Shown piece after piece: positions 1 to 9,544 of a stretch of DNA of 64,000 nucleotides. The notes below the pieces were generated by a model. That model was not told the origin of the DNA, did no database searches, and was given only the letters and a program-made list of their open reading frames with translations. This DNA is from Nitrospirillum pindoramense (GTDB taxonomy: Bacteria > Pseudomonadota > Alphaproteobacteria > Azospirillales > Azospirillaceae). The stretch is from positions 1 through 64,000 of the forward strand of contig NZ_VITR01000016.1 in NCBI RefSeq assembly GCF_007827955.1, given 5' to 3'. The translations under genes and the position numbers were made by a program. The number at the start of each line of letters is the position of its first letter. Position 1 is the stretch's first letter.

Positions 1-92
1 CGAATGTCTCCGCCACGCATCCCATCCTCCTCATCGTCATGAGGAAGCGAATCACGACAGGAACTCAGACGAAAGGGTTTTTCCGCATCCTG

Positions 93-776
93 CTAAACCC
101 CCAGCCAGCGCAGCCCGCCCGGCAGGTCGCCGATGGCGTAGTCGACCTGCAGCACCCGCCGGCGCCGGGGGCGGGTGGCGGCGGCGGAGGCGTGCAGGAT
201 GAGGGTGGCGTAGAGCCAGACATCGCCGGCCTCCGCCAGGCACGCCACCTGGCCGCAGCGGCGCACCGTGTCTGCGATCTCGCCCTCGGCCACCCGGCCC
301 AGGCGGTGGGATCCGGGCGCCACCAGCAACGGGGCGTTATCGACATCCACCGGGTCAAGATGGACGCGCAGGGTGACCATGCCGGCAAGCAGATCCGCCG
401 GCGGCGTCCCATGAGCCAAGCCGTCCTTGACACTCCAGGGGCCATAGCCCGGCACCTCCGCCCGTGCCGCCACGGCGATGGTCCGGTCCTGGTGCCAACC
501 CAGGGCCCAATTGCTGCCGGCCGTCTTGTCGAACAGGATGGCGCGTACCGGCCGGGCATCCAACCCCAGGGCGGGGACGGCCCCCAAGGCGGAGATGGCA
601 AGGCGACCCACGGGGCCATCGGCGTTCAGGAAGGCGCCCAGTCCGGCGATGCCGTGCAGGCGCGCGCCCGCACGGACCGGGGGAACGTCGGACAGCACCT
701 GGGTCAGCCGCGCCAGGTCGACCGGCGACAGCACGCCGGGGTGGCGCTCGGCGCCATCGCGGGCGAAGGTGGTCAT
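93..776 (-). CDS. Phytanoyl-CoA dioxygenase (PhyH) family protein
   Basis: A 227-residue protein resembling small Fe(II)/2-oxoglutarate-dependent PhyH oxygenases. The metal-binding HxD motif is visible as WHQD (His95, Asp97), the distal histidine as LILHAS (His195), and an arginine-rich stretch follows that could hold the 2-oxoglutarate-binding Arg. The substrate cannot be inferred. Its ATG overlaps the stop of the preceding sugar-dehydrogenase gene in an ATGA arrangement, so the two are probably translated together. The 92 bases to its right edge of the window hold no gene I can support. Family assignment is fairly safe; function is open. Confidence 0.8.
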   Translation of the reverse strand: MTTFARDGAERHPGVLSPVDLARLTQVLSDVPPVRAGARLHGIAGLGAFLNADGPVGRLAISALGAVPALGLDARPVRAILFDKTAGSNWALGWHQDRTIAVAARAEVPGYGPWSVKDGLAHGTPPADLLAGMVTLRVHLDPVDVDNAPLLVAPGSHRLGRVAEGEIADTVRRCGQVACLAEAGDVWLYATLILHASAAATRPRRRRVLQVDYAIGDLPGGLRWLGV

Positions 777-2047
777 GGCGCCCTGGCCCCCTTGGCCAGC
801 CGCAACAGCGTGCCGTTATGGTCCTCCGTCACCAGCACGCTGCCATCGGGCAGGCGGGCCAGGGATACGGGCGTGCCCTGGGGGTGGTCGCCGGTCACGG
901 CCTCCCAGCCCGAAATGATGTCCCGGATCGCGCCGGTGGGATGGCCGCGCGCGTCGATCGGCAGGGCCACGACGCGGTGGCCCGTGTCGCGATAGCCATG
1001 CAGGGTGATCAGCAGGGTGCCGGCCAGGCCGGGCAGCGGCCCCTCGGCATAGGGCAGCAGGCCCAGCGGGGCGGCGTGCGGCGGCAGCAACAGGGTGGGC
1101 GCCTGCTTGGCCTTGCAGTCGGCCACCGTGTAATGGCTGCGGTATTCCGGGCTGGGCACGCCATCGTCATAGCAATAGGGCCATCCGTAATCCGCCCCCT
1201 CCTTCACCACCAGATAGAGGTCGTGCGGCACCGCCTCGTCATCCAAAGCCGGGTCGGCGTCGGAGATGTTGTCGCGGGCGTTGGTGGCGGTGATCACCTG
1301 GTCGCCGGGCAAGACCGCCAGCGCCACAGCGTTGCGCAAGCCACGGGCATAGGGCCGCACGCCCGTGATGTCCACGGGGGCGGCACCGGGCGTCACATGC
1401 AGGATGACGCCTCGGGGCACGGCGCCCACCGTTTCCGGGCAGGCCACACCGGCGTCGGGCGGGGTGTCCTGGCCTTTCTTGCCACCCGGGCTTTCGCAAT
1501 GGTCGGTGGCGGAGCCGACATTGACGAACAGCGACCCGTCCGGTGCCACCGCCAGGGCCGGCAGCGGGTGCAGCCCGGTCTTGGGCAGGCCGACAACCAC
1601 GTCGCGCAGGCTGGCGGCCACGTCGGCGGCGTTGGGGTCGAGCGAGACGATGCGCCCCAGCACGCTCATGTACAGGCGCCCGTCCGGCGCCGGCGCCAAG
1701 GCGTGGGGCTCATCCAGGCCGGTCAGCAACACCTCCGGCGGCGCCTTGCCCAAATTCCTCAGGCGCAGCAGCCGGCCGTGGTTGTGACGCCAGCCGCCCC
1801 CCAGATCCACGACATAGAGGTCGGACCCCAGGACCGCCAAGCCCCGGACAAACCCCAGTTGACTGGCGACCAGACCGACGCACAGCCCTGGCGCCGTCGC
1901 CAGGTTCACCGCCGGATAGCCGTCGCACGTCCCCTGGGTGGTGTAGCCGACATGGACCCGGGCGTCCGCGGGCGTGGCCGCCGCCAGCAGGGCCAGCAGG
2001 CCGGCGCCCAGGACCTTGCGACCGTCGCGGATATGTCTGGCGGGCAT
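773..2047 (-). CDS. PQQ-dependent sugar dehydrogenase-like protein, exported
   Basis: A protein of about 424 residues resembling soluble beta-propeller glucose/aldose dehydrogenases (GSDH family). It starts with a signal peptide (basic MPARHIRDGRK, hydrophobic LGAGLLALLAAA, cleavage near ADA), so it should act in the periplasm. Propeller-type segments such as LAPAPDGRLYMSV, YARGLRNAVALA and ADYGWPYCYDD are typical of the family, which oxidises sugars with PQQ and passes electrons to the respiratory chain. The start at 2047 is preferred because GGGAGGGG lies just upstream; an in-frame extension to 2128 would precede the signal peptide. PQQ use is inferred from family, not shown. Confidence 0.8.
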   Translation of the reverse strand: MPARHIRDGRKVLGAGLLALLAAATPADARVHVGYTTQGTCDGYPAVNLATAPGLCVGLVASQLGFVRGLAVLGSDLYVVDLGGGWRHNHGRLLRLRNLGKAPPEVLLTGLDEPHALAPAPDGRLYMSVLGRIVSLDPNAADVAASLRDVVVGLPKTGLHPLPALAVAPDGSLFVNVGSATDHCESPGGKKGQDTPPDAGVACPETVGAVPRGVILHVTPGAAPVDITGVRPYARGLRNAVALAVLPGDQVITATNARDNISDADPALDDEAVPHDLYLVVKEGADYGWPYCYDDGVPSPEYRSHYTVADCKAKQAPTLLLPPHAAPLGLLPYAEGPLPGLAGTLLITLHGYRDTGHRVVALPIDARGHPTGAIRDIISGWEAVTGDHPQGTPVSLARLPDGSVLVTEDHNGTLLRLAKGARAP

Positions 2048-2124
2048 CGCCCCCTCCCATGCCGATGGCTTCCGCACCAACATAGCGCGGGGACGGCGCC
2101 CGGCCAGCCGCTTCCTTCGCTTCC

Positions 2125-2991
2125 TCAATGGGCGGCGGGCGCCTCCGTCAGGACGTCCAGCTCGGCCATCACCTCATCCGTCAGCTGCAGCTCGGCCGCC
2201 GCCAGGTTCTCCCGCAGGTGCGCGACGGAGGAGGTGCCGGGGATCAGCAGGATGTTGGGCGACCGGCGCAGCAGCCAGGCCAATGCCACCTGCATCGGCG
2301 TGGCCCCCAACCGCGCCGCGACATCGGACAGGGCGGTGGACTGCAAGGGGGTGAAACCGCCCAGCGGGAAGAACGGCACATAGGCGGTGCCGTCGCGGGC
2401 CAGATCGTCAATCAGGGCGTCATCGGCGCGATGAACCAGGTTGTAGTGGTTCTGCACACAGGCCACGCGGCAGATGCGCCGGGCCTCCGCGATCTGGGCC
2501 GCGGTCACGTTGCTGACGCCGATATGGCGGATCAGGCCCCGGCGTTGCAGGTCGGCCAGCACGGTCAGGGGCGCCTCGATCGAGCCCTCGGCCGGCCCAT
2601 GCACGTCGAACATGGCGCGCAGATTGACCACCTCCAGCACATCCAGGCCCAGGTTGCGCAGGTTGTCCTGCACCGCCTGGGTCAGCTGGTCCCGCGAGAA
2701 GGCCGGGTTCCACGAGCCGTCGCTTCCCCGCACGGCGCCGACCTTGGTGACGATGACCAGATCGTCGGCATAGGGGTGCAGCGCCTCGCGGATCAGTTGG
2801 TTGGTGACATGGGGCCCGTAGAAGTCACTGGTGTCGATGTGGTTGACGCCGGACTCGACGGCGGCGCGCAGCACGGCCAGCGCCGCGTCGCGGTCCCTGG
2901 GCGGACCGAACACGCCGGGCCCGGCCAACTGCATGGCGCCATAGCCCAGCCGATTCACGGCGCGGTGTCCAAGGGTATAAGTGCTGTTCAT
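2125..2991 (-). CDS. Aldo/keto reductase
   Basis: A 288-residue (alpha/beta)8-barrel oxidoreductase of the aldo/keto reductase superfamily, using NAD(P)H to reduce carbonyls. The active-site elements are visible: HIDTSDFYGP (Asp and Tyr), VIVTKVG (Lys) and VQNHYN, with the cofactor-binding segment LLIPGTSSVAHLREN near the C-terminus. The start at MNSTYTLG is preceded by AGGGGA at a workable distance; an upstream in-frame extension to 3084 has no family support. It lies upstream of the sugar dehydrogenase with a gap of about 77 bases and may share its transcript. The substrate is unknown. Confidence 0.85.
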   Translation of the reverse strand: MNSTYTLGHRAVNRLGYGAMQLAGPGVFGPPRDRDAALAVLRAAVESGVNHIDTSDFYGPHVTNQLIREALHPYADDLVIVTKVGAVRGSDGSWNPAFSRDQLTQAVQDNLRNLGLDVLEVVNLRAMFDVHGPAEGSIEAPLTVLADLQRRGLIRHIGVSNVTAAQIAEARRICRVACVQNHYNLVHRADDALIDDLARDGTAYVPFFPLGGFTPLQSTALSDVAARLGATPMQVALAWLLRRSPNILLIPGTSSVAHLRENLAAAELQLTDEVMAELDVLTEAPAAH

Positions 2992-3182
2992 GGTGGGGCA
3001 TCCCCTGTTCTGGAAGATGCCGTAGAAGTAGGCGCCGATGACGTGCGCGATAATCCAGCCCAATCGAAATGGGTTGTTCGGCAAATCGAACAGTGGGCGC
3101 CGGATAGGCGCGAACGCGAATAGGCGACGTCGCGCACGCCTCCGTGGGGGTCGCGTGGTTAGCGCTGTATTTTATGGGAAAG

Positions 3183-3274
3183 TGGCGGAGGGGATGGGAT
3201 TCGAACCCACGATACGGTTTTGGCCGTATACCCGCTTTCCAGGCGAGCGCCTTCAACCACTCGGCCACCCCTCC
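3183..3274 (-). tRNA. tRNA-Ser (anticodon GGA)
   Basis: Read on the minus strand, this folds as a class II tRNA: acceptor stem GGAGGGG/CCCCTCC, a D-arm beginning TGGCCGAGTGG, an anticodon loop CTGGAAA giving anticodon GGA, a long variable arm, and the T-loop motif GGTTCGAATCC. Discriminator G and an encoded CCA end follow. The 92-base length and long variable arm fit serine. It decodes UCC and, by wobble, UCU. Confidence 0.97.
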
Positions 3275-3293
3275 GTCCGGAATGGGGCGGGAC

Positions 3294-3320
3294 CATATAG
3301 AGACATGGCACCCACGGCAA
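3294..3320 (-). promoter_or_regulatory. Candidate promoter of tRNA-Ser
   Basis: On the minus strand, TTGCCG (3315-3320) and TATATG (3294-3299) are separated by 15 bases and sit about 20 bases upstream of the tRNA 5' end. The spacing is shorter than the ideal 17, so this is only a candidate. Confidence 0.4.
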
Positions 3321-3368
3321 GCGCCTTTTTTGGGTGCCCCGTTCCCGGCTGAATTTTCCGCGGAAACC

Positions 3369-4139
3369 TTAGCCTTCGCCCGCCTCCGCGCCCTCATGGA
3401 TAGGTTCGGGGGCGGCTTCGGTGGCGGGTTTAAGCCGCTCGCCAAACAGGGCGGTGCCGACGCGAACCTGGGTGGCGCCCATGCGCACCGCCAGGTCGTA
3501 ATCGCCGCTCATGCCCATGGACACCTCGGCCAAACCCGCCTTGCGCGCCAGGTCGGCCAACAAGGCGAAGTGCATGGCGGGTTCCTCCTCCGCCGGGGGG
3601 ATGGCCATCAGGCCGGCGATCTCCAACCCGTGACTGTCGCGGCAAGCGGCCAGAAAGGCGGGCACGTCGGCGGGGGCGATGCCGGCCTTCTGCGCTTCCT
3701 CGCCCGTGTTCACCTCCACCAGCAGGCGGGGCAGGCGGCCCTGGCGCTTGCCTTCGGCGGCCAGCGCCTCGGCCAGGCGCTCGCGGTCCACCGTCTGGAT
3801 GACATCGAACAGGGCCACGGCGTCCTTGACCTTGTTGGTCTGCAGGGGGCCGATCAGGTGCAGCTCGACATCGGGATACCGCGCCTTCAGCTCCGGCCAC
3901 TTGGCCTTGGCCTCCTGCACCCGGTTCTCACCGAACACCCGCTGCCCGGCCTCGAGCGCCGCGCGGATCTTCTCCACCGGCTGGACCTTGGACACGGCCA
4001 CCAGGCTGACGCCGGCCGGATCGCGGCCGACGGCATGGGCGGCGGCATCGATGACGCCGCGCACGGTGGCCAGGCGGGTGGCGACATCGGCATCCGCAGG
4101 CGGGGCGGGCGGGGCGGGGGGCTTGCTGGCGCGGGTCAT
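3369..4139 (-). CDS. yggS: PLP homeostasis protein, YggS/PROSC family
   Basis: A 256-residue single-domain PLP-binding barrel protein of the YggS family, which keeps pyridoxal phosphate homeostasis and has no known enzyme activity. The PLP lysine lies in SLVAVSKVQP, followed by FGENRVQEAKAKW, HLIGPLQTNK, LLVEVNTGEE and MGMSGDYDLAVRMGATQVRVG, all family hallmarks. The start at 4139 (MTRASK) precedes a proline/alanine-rich lead of about 18 residues; an in-frame extension upstream is unlike the family. It is transcribed towards tRNA-Ser and diverges from the porin gene. Confidence 0.93.
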   Translation of the reverse strand: MTRASKPPAPPAPPADADVATRLATVRGVIDAAAHAVGRDPAGVSLVAVSKVQPVEKIRAALEAGQRVFGENRVQEAKAKWPELKARYPDVELHLIGPLQTNKVKDAVALFDVIQTVDRERLAEALAAEGKRQGRLPRLLVEVNTGEEAQKAGIAPADVPAFLAACRDSHGLEIAGLMAIPPAEEEPAMHFALLADLARKAGLAEVSMGMSGDYDLAVRMGATQVRVGTALFGERLKPATEAAPEPIHEGAEAGEG

Positions 4140-4327
4140 GGCGGTGCCAAGGTTGTGTATGGGCGGTTGTGTGCCGACAGGATCGACGGTAAAGCGTGCT
4201 CCAGGCCAATGGGCGCCGGGCACGGGGGCAACTTTCCTGCGCCACGCCGCCCAAGGCAAGGCTCGCGTATCGGCATCCGCCGCCTATATCACTTGTTCCG
4301 CCGCATTTCCCGGACACGGAAGAGCCC

Positions 4328-5518
4328 ATGACCCGCTTCAGGACCCGCCCCATCCCCGCCGTCCTGCGCCTTCCCCTGTGCGCCGCCCCCCTGTGCGCCG
4401 CCCCCCTGTGCGCCGCCTCCCTTTGCGCCGCCATCGCCGTGCTGGCCCCCCTGCACGCGGCCCGCGCCCAGGTCGACTATCACCTGTCGGGCGTGGCCCA
4501 GGGCGGGGTGGTCGGTACCGATCGGCCAGCGGCGGGGGACGCCCATTGGGACGCGGTCGGCGCCTATGCCGTCACCGGCAGCCTAGAGACGGTAACGGAC
4601 AGCGGCGTGACCTACGGCGCGCTGCTGCGCGTCGGCTCAGGCAACACCGGGCGCAGCACCGACCGGCCGGGCAACGCCGACCGGCAGGGGATCGGCATCG
4701 ACCAGGCCTATGTCTACGCCGCCGGCGGCTGGGGCAAGGTCCGCCTGGGCCAGAGCTGGGGGGCGTCGGAGCGGGCGACCGACCTGCTGCCTCTGCTGGT
4801 GGGCGGGGAGATGGACGGCTTCTGGACGCAGAGCGGACGCGTGCGGCCCCCAGGTACGGCGCTGGGCCGCGCCTATGCCGCCCGCGACAGCGACGACGCC
4901 ACCAAGGTGGATTATGAGACGCCCCGCCTGTTCGGCCTGAAGGCCGGCCTTTCCTACGCCCCGGAGCGCCGGGCCTTCGGCCAGGACATCGTGGCCGCCA
5001 GCACCATCCCAGCCGAGACCAACTTCTGGGAGGGGGCCGTGAACTATCGGGGCGACTGGGGCCCCCTGCAGTATGAGCTGGGCGCCGCCTACAACCATGC
5101 CGACGCCGCCCACGGCTGGCTGCGCGACACCTCCACCGTCACGCTGGCCGGCGGCCTGACCTATGGCGGCTTCACGGTGGGCACGGTGCTGTTCGACGAT
5201 GGCGACAGCGGCCTGCTGCGCAACCGTACCGCCCCCTCCCCCGGCGACACCCGGGGCGCCACTGTGCAGGGCACCTACGAGAACGGCCCCTATGGCCTGA
5301 CCCTGTTCTGGCACGGCAGCGAGACGGAGAATTGGACGACCTACCAGGCCTATGGCCTGGGTTTGTCGTGGAAGGTGAGGGGAGACACCACCCTGGGTCT
5401 GGACCTGATCCACTGGGCTGCGGATCTGGAGAGCGGCAACCCGGCCGCGATGGCGGGACAGTCCAGTCCGCACCCGACAGGTAACGTGGCCACCGCCGTG
5501 GTAGAATTCCGTTTCTAG
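4328..5518 (+). CDS. Gram-negative outer-membrane porin
   Basis: A 396-residue beta-barrel porin of the general alphaproteobacterial type (Porin_4-like). After the signal peptide (cleavage predicted near ARAQ) the mature part begins VDYHLSGVAQGG and contains GVTYGALLRVGSGN, YVYAAGGWGKVRLGQSWG and KVDYETPRLFGLKAG, and ends VVEFRF with a terminal Phe as expected for BAM-dependent insertion. The signal peptide is unusual in carrying four copies of a 15-base repeat encoding LCAA(P/S/I). The gene is followed by a likely terminator. Confidence 0.88.
   Translation: MTRFRTRPIPAVLRLPLCAAPLCAAPLCAASLCAAIAVLAPLHAARAQVDYHLSGVAQGGVVGTDRPAAGDAHWDAVGAYAVTGSLETVTDSGVTYGALLRVGSGNTGRSTDRPGNADRQGIGIDQAYVYAAGGWGKVRLGQSWGASERATDLLPLLVGGEMDGFWTQSGRVRPPGTALGRAYAARDSDDATKVDYETPRLFGLKAGLSYAPERRAFGQDIVAASTIPAETNFWEGAVNYRGDWGPLQYELGAAYNHADAAHGWLRDTSTVTLAGGLTYGGFTVGTVLFDDGDSGLLRNRTAPSPGDTRGATVQGTYENGPYGLTLFWHGSETENWTTYQAYGLGLSWKVRGDTTLGLDLIHWAADLESGNPAAMAGQSSPHPTGNVATAVVEFRF
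4376..4435 (+). repeat. Tandem 15-bp repeat inside the porin signal peptide
   Basis: Four consecutive 15-base units starting CTGTGCGCCGCC (the fourth begins CTTTGCGCCGCC) encode Leu-Cys-Ala-Ala-Pro/Ser/Ile. The first three differ by one or two bases. Because the unit is a multiple of three, copy-number change would keep frame and alter only signal-peptide length. Confidence 0.9.
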
Positions 5519-5600
5519 GTTTCCGTCCACCGCCGCCCGTCCCCATCCGCGCGCACCATCCCCCGCGCCCCACCCTGCGCCAACGTTACGCTTCGTCACG

Positions 5601-5636
5601 GCCGCTTGGCCGGCCTTGCGTCCCAGCGGCTTTTTT
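5601..5636 (+). terminator. Possible intrinsic terminator after the porin
   Basis: GCCGCT (5601-5606) can pair with AGCGGC (5625-5630), followed directly by six T residues. The loop is long (18 bases, itself partly G/C-rich), so strength is uncertain. Confidence 0.55.
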
Positions 5637-5655
5637 GATCTAAGGAACCGTTCTC

Positions 5656-6198
5656 GTGACCCTGGGTGACAATCACATGCCGTCGCGCTCCGCTTTTTTC
5701 ATTGGCCGCTCCCTCCTGGTTGCCGGACTTCTGCTTTCCACGTCCGCTTGCTCCTGGCTGGGCTGGGGCGATGACGACGACGCGAAGGCCGCCCCCAAGC
5801 CCGTCTCGATCCTGATGCGCCAGAACACCTCTGGCCCGGTCGGCACGTCCAACACCGCCGTGCAGGCGGTGGGCCCGACGGTCAACGCCTTCCTGTGGCG
5901 CGCGTCGCTGGACACCATCGGCTTCCTGCCGCTGATTTCGGCCGACCCCTACACCGGCGTGATCATCACCGACTGGTACAGCCCGCCCAGCACCCCGGGC
6001 GAGCGGTTCAAGATCAACCTGTACGTCCTGGACAGCACGCTGCGCGCCGATGGCGTGCGCGTGACCGTGTTCCGCCAGGTCGACCAGGGTGGCCAGTGGC
6101 GCGACGCCACCGTGGCCGCCGAAACCAACAGCCAGCTTGAGGACACCGTCCTCACCCGGGCGCGTCAGCTGCGCATCCAGCAGGCCCCCCCGAAGTAA
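5656..6198 (+). CDS. DUF3576 domain-containing lipoprotein
   Basis: A 180-residue protein of the alphaproteobacterial DUF3576 family. The N-terminus has a hydrophobic stretch ending in a lipobox (LLLSTSAC), so it should be a lipoprotein; a GDDDD run follows the lipidated Cys. The domain includes VNAFLWRASLDTIGFLPL and VIITDWYSPP. A GTG at 5656 is chosen because AAGGA lies about nine bases upstream; an ATG at 5677 would remove seven residues. The gene precedes leuS and lptE, suggesting a link to envelope biogenesis, but its function is unknown. Confidence 0.88.
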   Translation: MTLGDNHMPSRSAFFIGRSLLVAGLLLSTSACSWLGWGDDDDAKAAPKPVSILMRQNTSGPVGTSNTAVQAVGPTVNAFLWRASLDTIGFLPLISADPYTGVIITDWYSPPSTPGERFKINLYVLDSTLRADGVRVTVFRQVDQGGQWRDATVAAETNSQLEDTVLTRARQLRIQQAPPK

Positions 6199-6210
6199 GC
6201 TGATCCATCG

Positions 6211-6255
6211 CCGGCGGGCGACTGTCTCCTCTCGCAACGCCCCGGCGCCCGCCGG
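6211..6255 (+). other. Stem-loop in the leuS leader
   Basis: CCGGCGGGCG (6211-6220) and CGCCCGCCGG (6246-6255) form a perfect 10-bp stem with a 25-base loop between the DUF3576 gene and leuS. There is no T-run, so it is not a classical terminator; it may stabilise RNA or slow transcription. Confidence 0.5.
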
Positions 6256-6323
6256 GAGGGGGTGACGCCCCGGCCCTTCCGGGCTGATGGCCGGCGCGAC
6301 ACCCGAGAGAAGGCGGTTTTTCC

Positions 6324-8912
6324 ATGTCCCGGTACAATGTCAGGGAAAACGAGGCGAAGTGGCAGTCGGCCTGGGCCGACCGGAACAGCTTCGCCGTTTC
6401 CGCGGACCCTGCCCGGCCGAAGTATTTCGTCCTGGAGATGTTCCCCTATCCCTCGGGGCGCATCCACATGGGCCACGTCCGCAATTACACCATCGGCGAC
6501 GTGATCGCCCGCTACAAGCGGGCCAAGGGCTTCAACGTCCTGCATCCCATGGGCTGGGATGCCTTCGGCCTGCCGGCGGAAAACGCCGCGCTGGAGCGCA
6601 AGGTCCACCCCGGCAAGTGGACGTACGAGAACATCGCCACGATGCGGGGCCAGTTGCAGTCCATGGGCCTGGCCATCGACTGGAACCGCGAGATCGCCAC
6701 TTGCCGTCCGGAATATTACCGGCACGAGCAGAAGATGTTCCTGGATTTCCTGAAGGCCGGCCTGGCCTATCGCAAGGAAAGCTGGGTCAACTGGGACCCC
6801 GTCGACAACACCGTGCTGGCCAACGAGCAGGTGGTGGACGGCCGCGGCTGGCGCACCGGCGCGCTGGTGGAAAAGCGCAAGCTGTCGCAATGGTTCCTGA
6901 AGATCACCCACTTCGCCGACGATCTGCTGTCGGCCCTGGCCACGCTGGACCGCTGGCCGGAAAAAGTGCGGATCATGCAGGAGAACTGGATCGGCAAGTC
7001 CACCGGCCTGCGCTTCCGTTTCCAGCTGACGGCACCCGAGGGTATTTCGACGGAGCCTGAAGTCGAGGTGTTCACCACCCGGCCAGACACCCTGTTCGGC
7101 GCCAGCTTCGTCGGCATCTCCCCTAACCACCCCATCGCCTTGGCGCTGGCGGAGAAGAACCCGGCCGTGGCCGAGTTCATCGCCGACTGCAACCGCGTCG
7201 GCACCTCGGAAGAGGCCATCGAGACGGCGGAGAAGAAGGGCTTCGACACCGGCATCACCGCCGAGCATCCCTTCGTGCCCGGCTGGACGCTGCCGGTGTA
7301 CATCGCCAACTTCGTGCTGATGGAATACGGCACCGGCGCCATCTTCGGCTGCCCGGCGCACGACCAGCGCGACCTGGACTTCGCCCGCAAGTACGGCCTG
7401 AAGGTCACCCCCGTGGTGGTGCCGGAGGGTGAGGACCCGGCGACGTTCGACGTGGGCACGGAGGCCTATACCGGCCCGGGCCTGCTGCGCAATTCCCAGT
7501 TCCTGGACGGCATGGACGTGGAGGCCGCCAAGCAGGCGGCCGGTGAGCGCATCGAGGCCATGGGCCGTGGCCAGCGCACCACCATCTTCCGCCTGCGCGA
7601 CTGGGGCGTGTCGCGCCAGCGCTATTGGGGCTGCCCCATCCCGGTCATCCATTGCCCCAGCTGCGGGCTGGTGCACGTGCCGGAGGACCAGCTGCCGGTG
7701 ACGCTGCCGGATGATGTGACCTTCGACCAGCCGGGCAACCCGCTGGACCGCCACCCGACATGGAAGCATGTGGCCTGCCCCACCTGCGGCACGGCGGCGG
7801 TGCGCGAGACCGACACCTTCGACACCTTCATCGAGTCGAGCTGGTATTTCCTGCGTTTCGCCAGCCCGCGCGTCGAAGGCCAGGCTTTCAACCGGGAGGA
7901 GGCGGCCTACTGGCTGCCGGTCGACCAGTACATCGGTGGCATCGAGCACGCGGTGCTGCACCTGCTGTACGCGCGCTTCTGGACACGCGCCCTGTCCCAT
8001 GTCGGCTACACCGACCTGAAGGAACCGTTCGAGGGACTGTTCACCCAGGGCATGGTGACCCACGCGACCTACCAGGACGCCGAGGGCAAGTGGCTGCTGC
8101 CGTCGGACGTGGACGTGGTGGACGGCAAGTCGGTGCAGCGCGAGGGCGGCGGCCCGGTGACCGTCGGTCCCATCATCAAGATGTCGAAGTCCAAGAAGAA
8201 CGTGGTGGACCCGGCGCACATCATCGACACCTACGGTGCCGACGCCGCCCGCCTGTTCATGCTGTCCGACAGCCCGCCGGACCGCGACCTGGAATGGACC
8301 GAGGCCGGCATCGACGGCGCCTGGCGCTTCATCAACCGCCTGTGGCGCCTGGTGACGGAGCCGTCCGTCACCCTGCCGCCCGCCGGCACGTCCATCCCGG
8401 CCGAACTGTCGCCGCTGGCCACCGATGCGCGCCGCATGGTGCACAAGACCGTGGCCGCCATCGGCGAGGACCTGGAGCGTTTCCGCTTCAACAAGGCGGT
8501 GGCCCGCATCCGCGAGTTGTCCAACGCCTTGGAGAAGCTGGACGGCAAGGCCGGTGCTGATGCCGGTGACGCCGCCGTGCTGCGCGAGGGGTTGGAGGTG
8601 CTGGTGCGCCTGATCGGCCCGATGATGCCGCACCTGGCTGAGGAGTTGTGGTCCGTGCTGGGTCATGACACCCTGCTGGTCGACTCGGTCTGGCCGGTGG
8701 CGGATGAAGCTCTGGCGACCGAGGACACCGCCACCGTGGCGGTGCAGGTCAATGGCAAGCTGCGCGCCACCCTGCACCTGCCCAAGGACATCGCCAAGGA
8801 AGAGGCCGAGGCGCTGGCCCTGGCGGAGCCCAACGTGCAGCGCGCCCTGGAGGGAAAGCCCGTGCGCAAGGTCATCGTCGTACCCAACCGGGTGATCAAT
8901 GTTGTCGTCTGA
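6324..8912 (+). CDS. leuS: Leucyl-tRNA synthetase
   Basis: An 862-residue class Ia aminoacyl-tRNA synthetase that charges tRNA-Leu in the cytoplasm. The HIGH signature appears as HMGH (residues 48-51) in [17 protein letters not shown], and KMSKS at about residues 619-623 in [14 protein letters not shown]. The editing domain ([22 protein letters not shown]) and zinc-type Cys pairs (HCPSCG, CPTCG) lie between them. Length matches bacterial LeuRS. The stop overlaps the start of lptE by 14 bases, indicating coupled translation. Confidence 0.98.
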   Translation: MSRYNVRENEAKWQSAWADRNSFAVSADPARPKYFVLEMFPYPSGRIHMGHVRNYTIGDVIARYKRAKGFNVLHPMGWDAFGLPAENAALERKVHPGKWTYENIATMRGQLQSMGLAIDWNREIATCRPEYYRHEQKMFLDFLKAGLAYRKESWVNWDPVDNTVLANEQVVDGRGWRTGALVEKRKLSQWFLKITHFADDLLSALATLDRWPEKVRIMQENWIGKSTGLRFRFQLTAPEGISTEPEVEVFTTRPDTLFGASFVGISPNHPIALALAEKNPAVAEFIADCNRVGTSEEAIETAEKKGFDTGITAEHPFVPGWTLPVYIANFVLMEYGTGAIFGCPAHDQRDLDFARKYGLKVTPVVVPEGEDPATFDVGTEAYTGPGLLRNSQFLDGMDVEAAKQAAGERIEAMGRGQRTTIFRLRDWGVSRQRYWGCPIPVIHCPSCGLVHVPEDQLPVTLPDDVTFDQPGNPLDRHPTWKHVACPTCGTAAVRETDTFDTFIESSWYFLRFASPRVEGQAFNREEAAYWLPVDQYIGGIEHAVLHLLYARFWTRALSHVGYTDLKEPFEGLFTQGMVTHATYQDAEGKWLLPSDVDVVDGKSVQREGGGPVTVGPIIKMSKSKKNVVDPAHIIDTYGADAARLFMLSDSPPDRDLEWTEAGIDGAWRFINRLWRLVTEPSVTLPPAGTSIPAELSPLATDARRMVHKTVAAIGEDLERFRFNKAVARIRELSNALEKLDGKAGADAGDAAVLREGLEVLVRLIGPMMPHLAEELWSVLGHDTLLVDSVWPVADEALATEDTATVAVQVNGKLRATLHLPKDIAKEEAEALALAEPNVQRALEGKPVRKVIVVPNRVINVVV

Positions 8913-9471
8913 CCCCGGCTTCAAGGCCGTGATCCGCAAGGCGGTGGTGGGAGTGATACTGGCGGCGGCGCCCCTGGCGCTGTCCGCCTGCGGCTTCCAC
9001 ACCGTCTACGGGGACCACAGCCTGTCGGGCAAGCCGTCGACGCGGTCGCAAATGGCGTCGGTATCCATCGACATCATCCCCGACCGTATCGGCCAGATGC
9101 TGCGCAACAACCTGATCGACCGCTTCTACCAGGATGACGGTCGGCCGGTGAAGCCGGATTACCGTCTGAACGTGCGCATGAATTCCTACAAGGAAGACCT
9201 GGGTATCCAGCGCGACGCCACCGCCACCCGCGCCCGCTTGCACGTCATGGCCGATTACCAACTGATCGACAACAAGACGGGCAAAACGCTGTACCGCACC
9301 TCCAGCCGGTCCATCGTCAGCTACGACATCTCAGAGGCGCAATACTCCACCATGGTCACCGAGCAGGACGCCTATGATCGCGCCCTGACCGAATTGGCGG
9401 AGGAGATCACCACGCGCCTGTCGCTGTATTTCGACCGTGGATCGGTGGTCCAATCAGCCAAGGACAAGTAA
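8899..9471 (+). CDS. lptE: LPS assembly lipoprotein LptE
   Basis: A 190-residue outer-membrane lipoprotein. The signal sequence ends in the lipobox [12 protein letters not shown]; the phrase CGF-P/H-L/T-Y is typical of LptE, the partner plugging LptD during lipopolysaccharide insertion. The body includes [18 protein letters not shown], which also matches the family. It overlaps the end of leuS by 14 bases, the usual leuS-lptE-holA order of proteobacteria. A hairpin with a short T-run separates it from holA. Confidence 0.92.
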   Translation: MLSSDPGFKAVIRKAVVGVILAAAPLALSACGFHTVYGDHSLSGKPSTRSQMASVSIDIIPDRIGQMLRNNLIDRFYQDDGRPVKPDYRLNVRMNSYKEDLGIQRDATATRARLHVMADYQLIDNKTGKTLYRTSSRSIVSYDISEAQYSTMVTEQDAYDRALTELAEEITTRLSLYFDRGSVVQSAKDK

Positions 9472-9497
9472 GGTTCTTGGCGTTGTTTCGTGTTGAT

Positions 9498-9526
9498 GGG
9501 CCGCCACCGACCGGGGCGGCCCTTTT
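9498..9526 (+). terminator. Hairpin with T-run between lptE and holA
   Basis: GGGCCGCC (9498-9505) pairs perfectly with GGCGGCCC (9515-9522), loop of nine bases, followed by TTTT. Its position inside a likely operon suggests partial termination or attenuation ahead of holA. Confidence 0.6.
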
Positions 9527-9544
9527 CACTCCCGGGAGGCGCCC

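Noticed and set aside
1-40. Possible start of a minus-strand gene leaving the window (GAGGAGG before a GTG)
   Set aside because: Only about five codons would be visible, too few to support a gene.
464-2383. Long plus-strand open frame over the sugar dehydrogenase
   Set aside because: Arg/Gln/Gly-rich, no domain or ribosome-binding site, and fully overlapped by well-supported minus-strand genes.
6165-9002. A very long open frame antisense to leuS and lptE
   Set aside because: It shows no recognisable domain, has His/Gln/Gly-rich composition typical of antisense frames in GC-rich genes, and leuS is certain. Similar frames antisense to glnD, murJ, metK and mnmG were dropped for the same reason.
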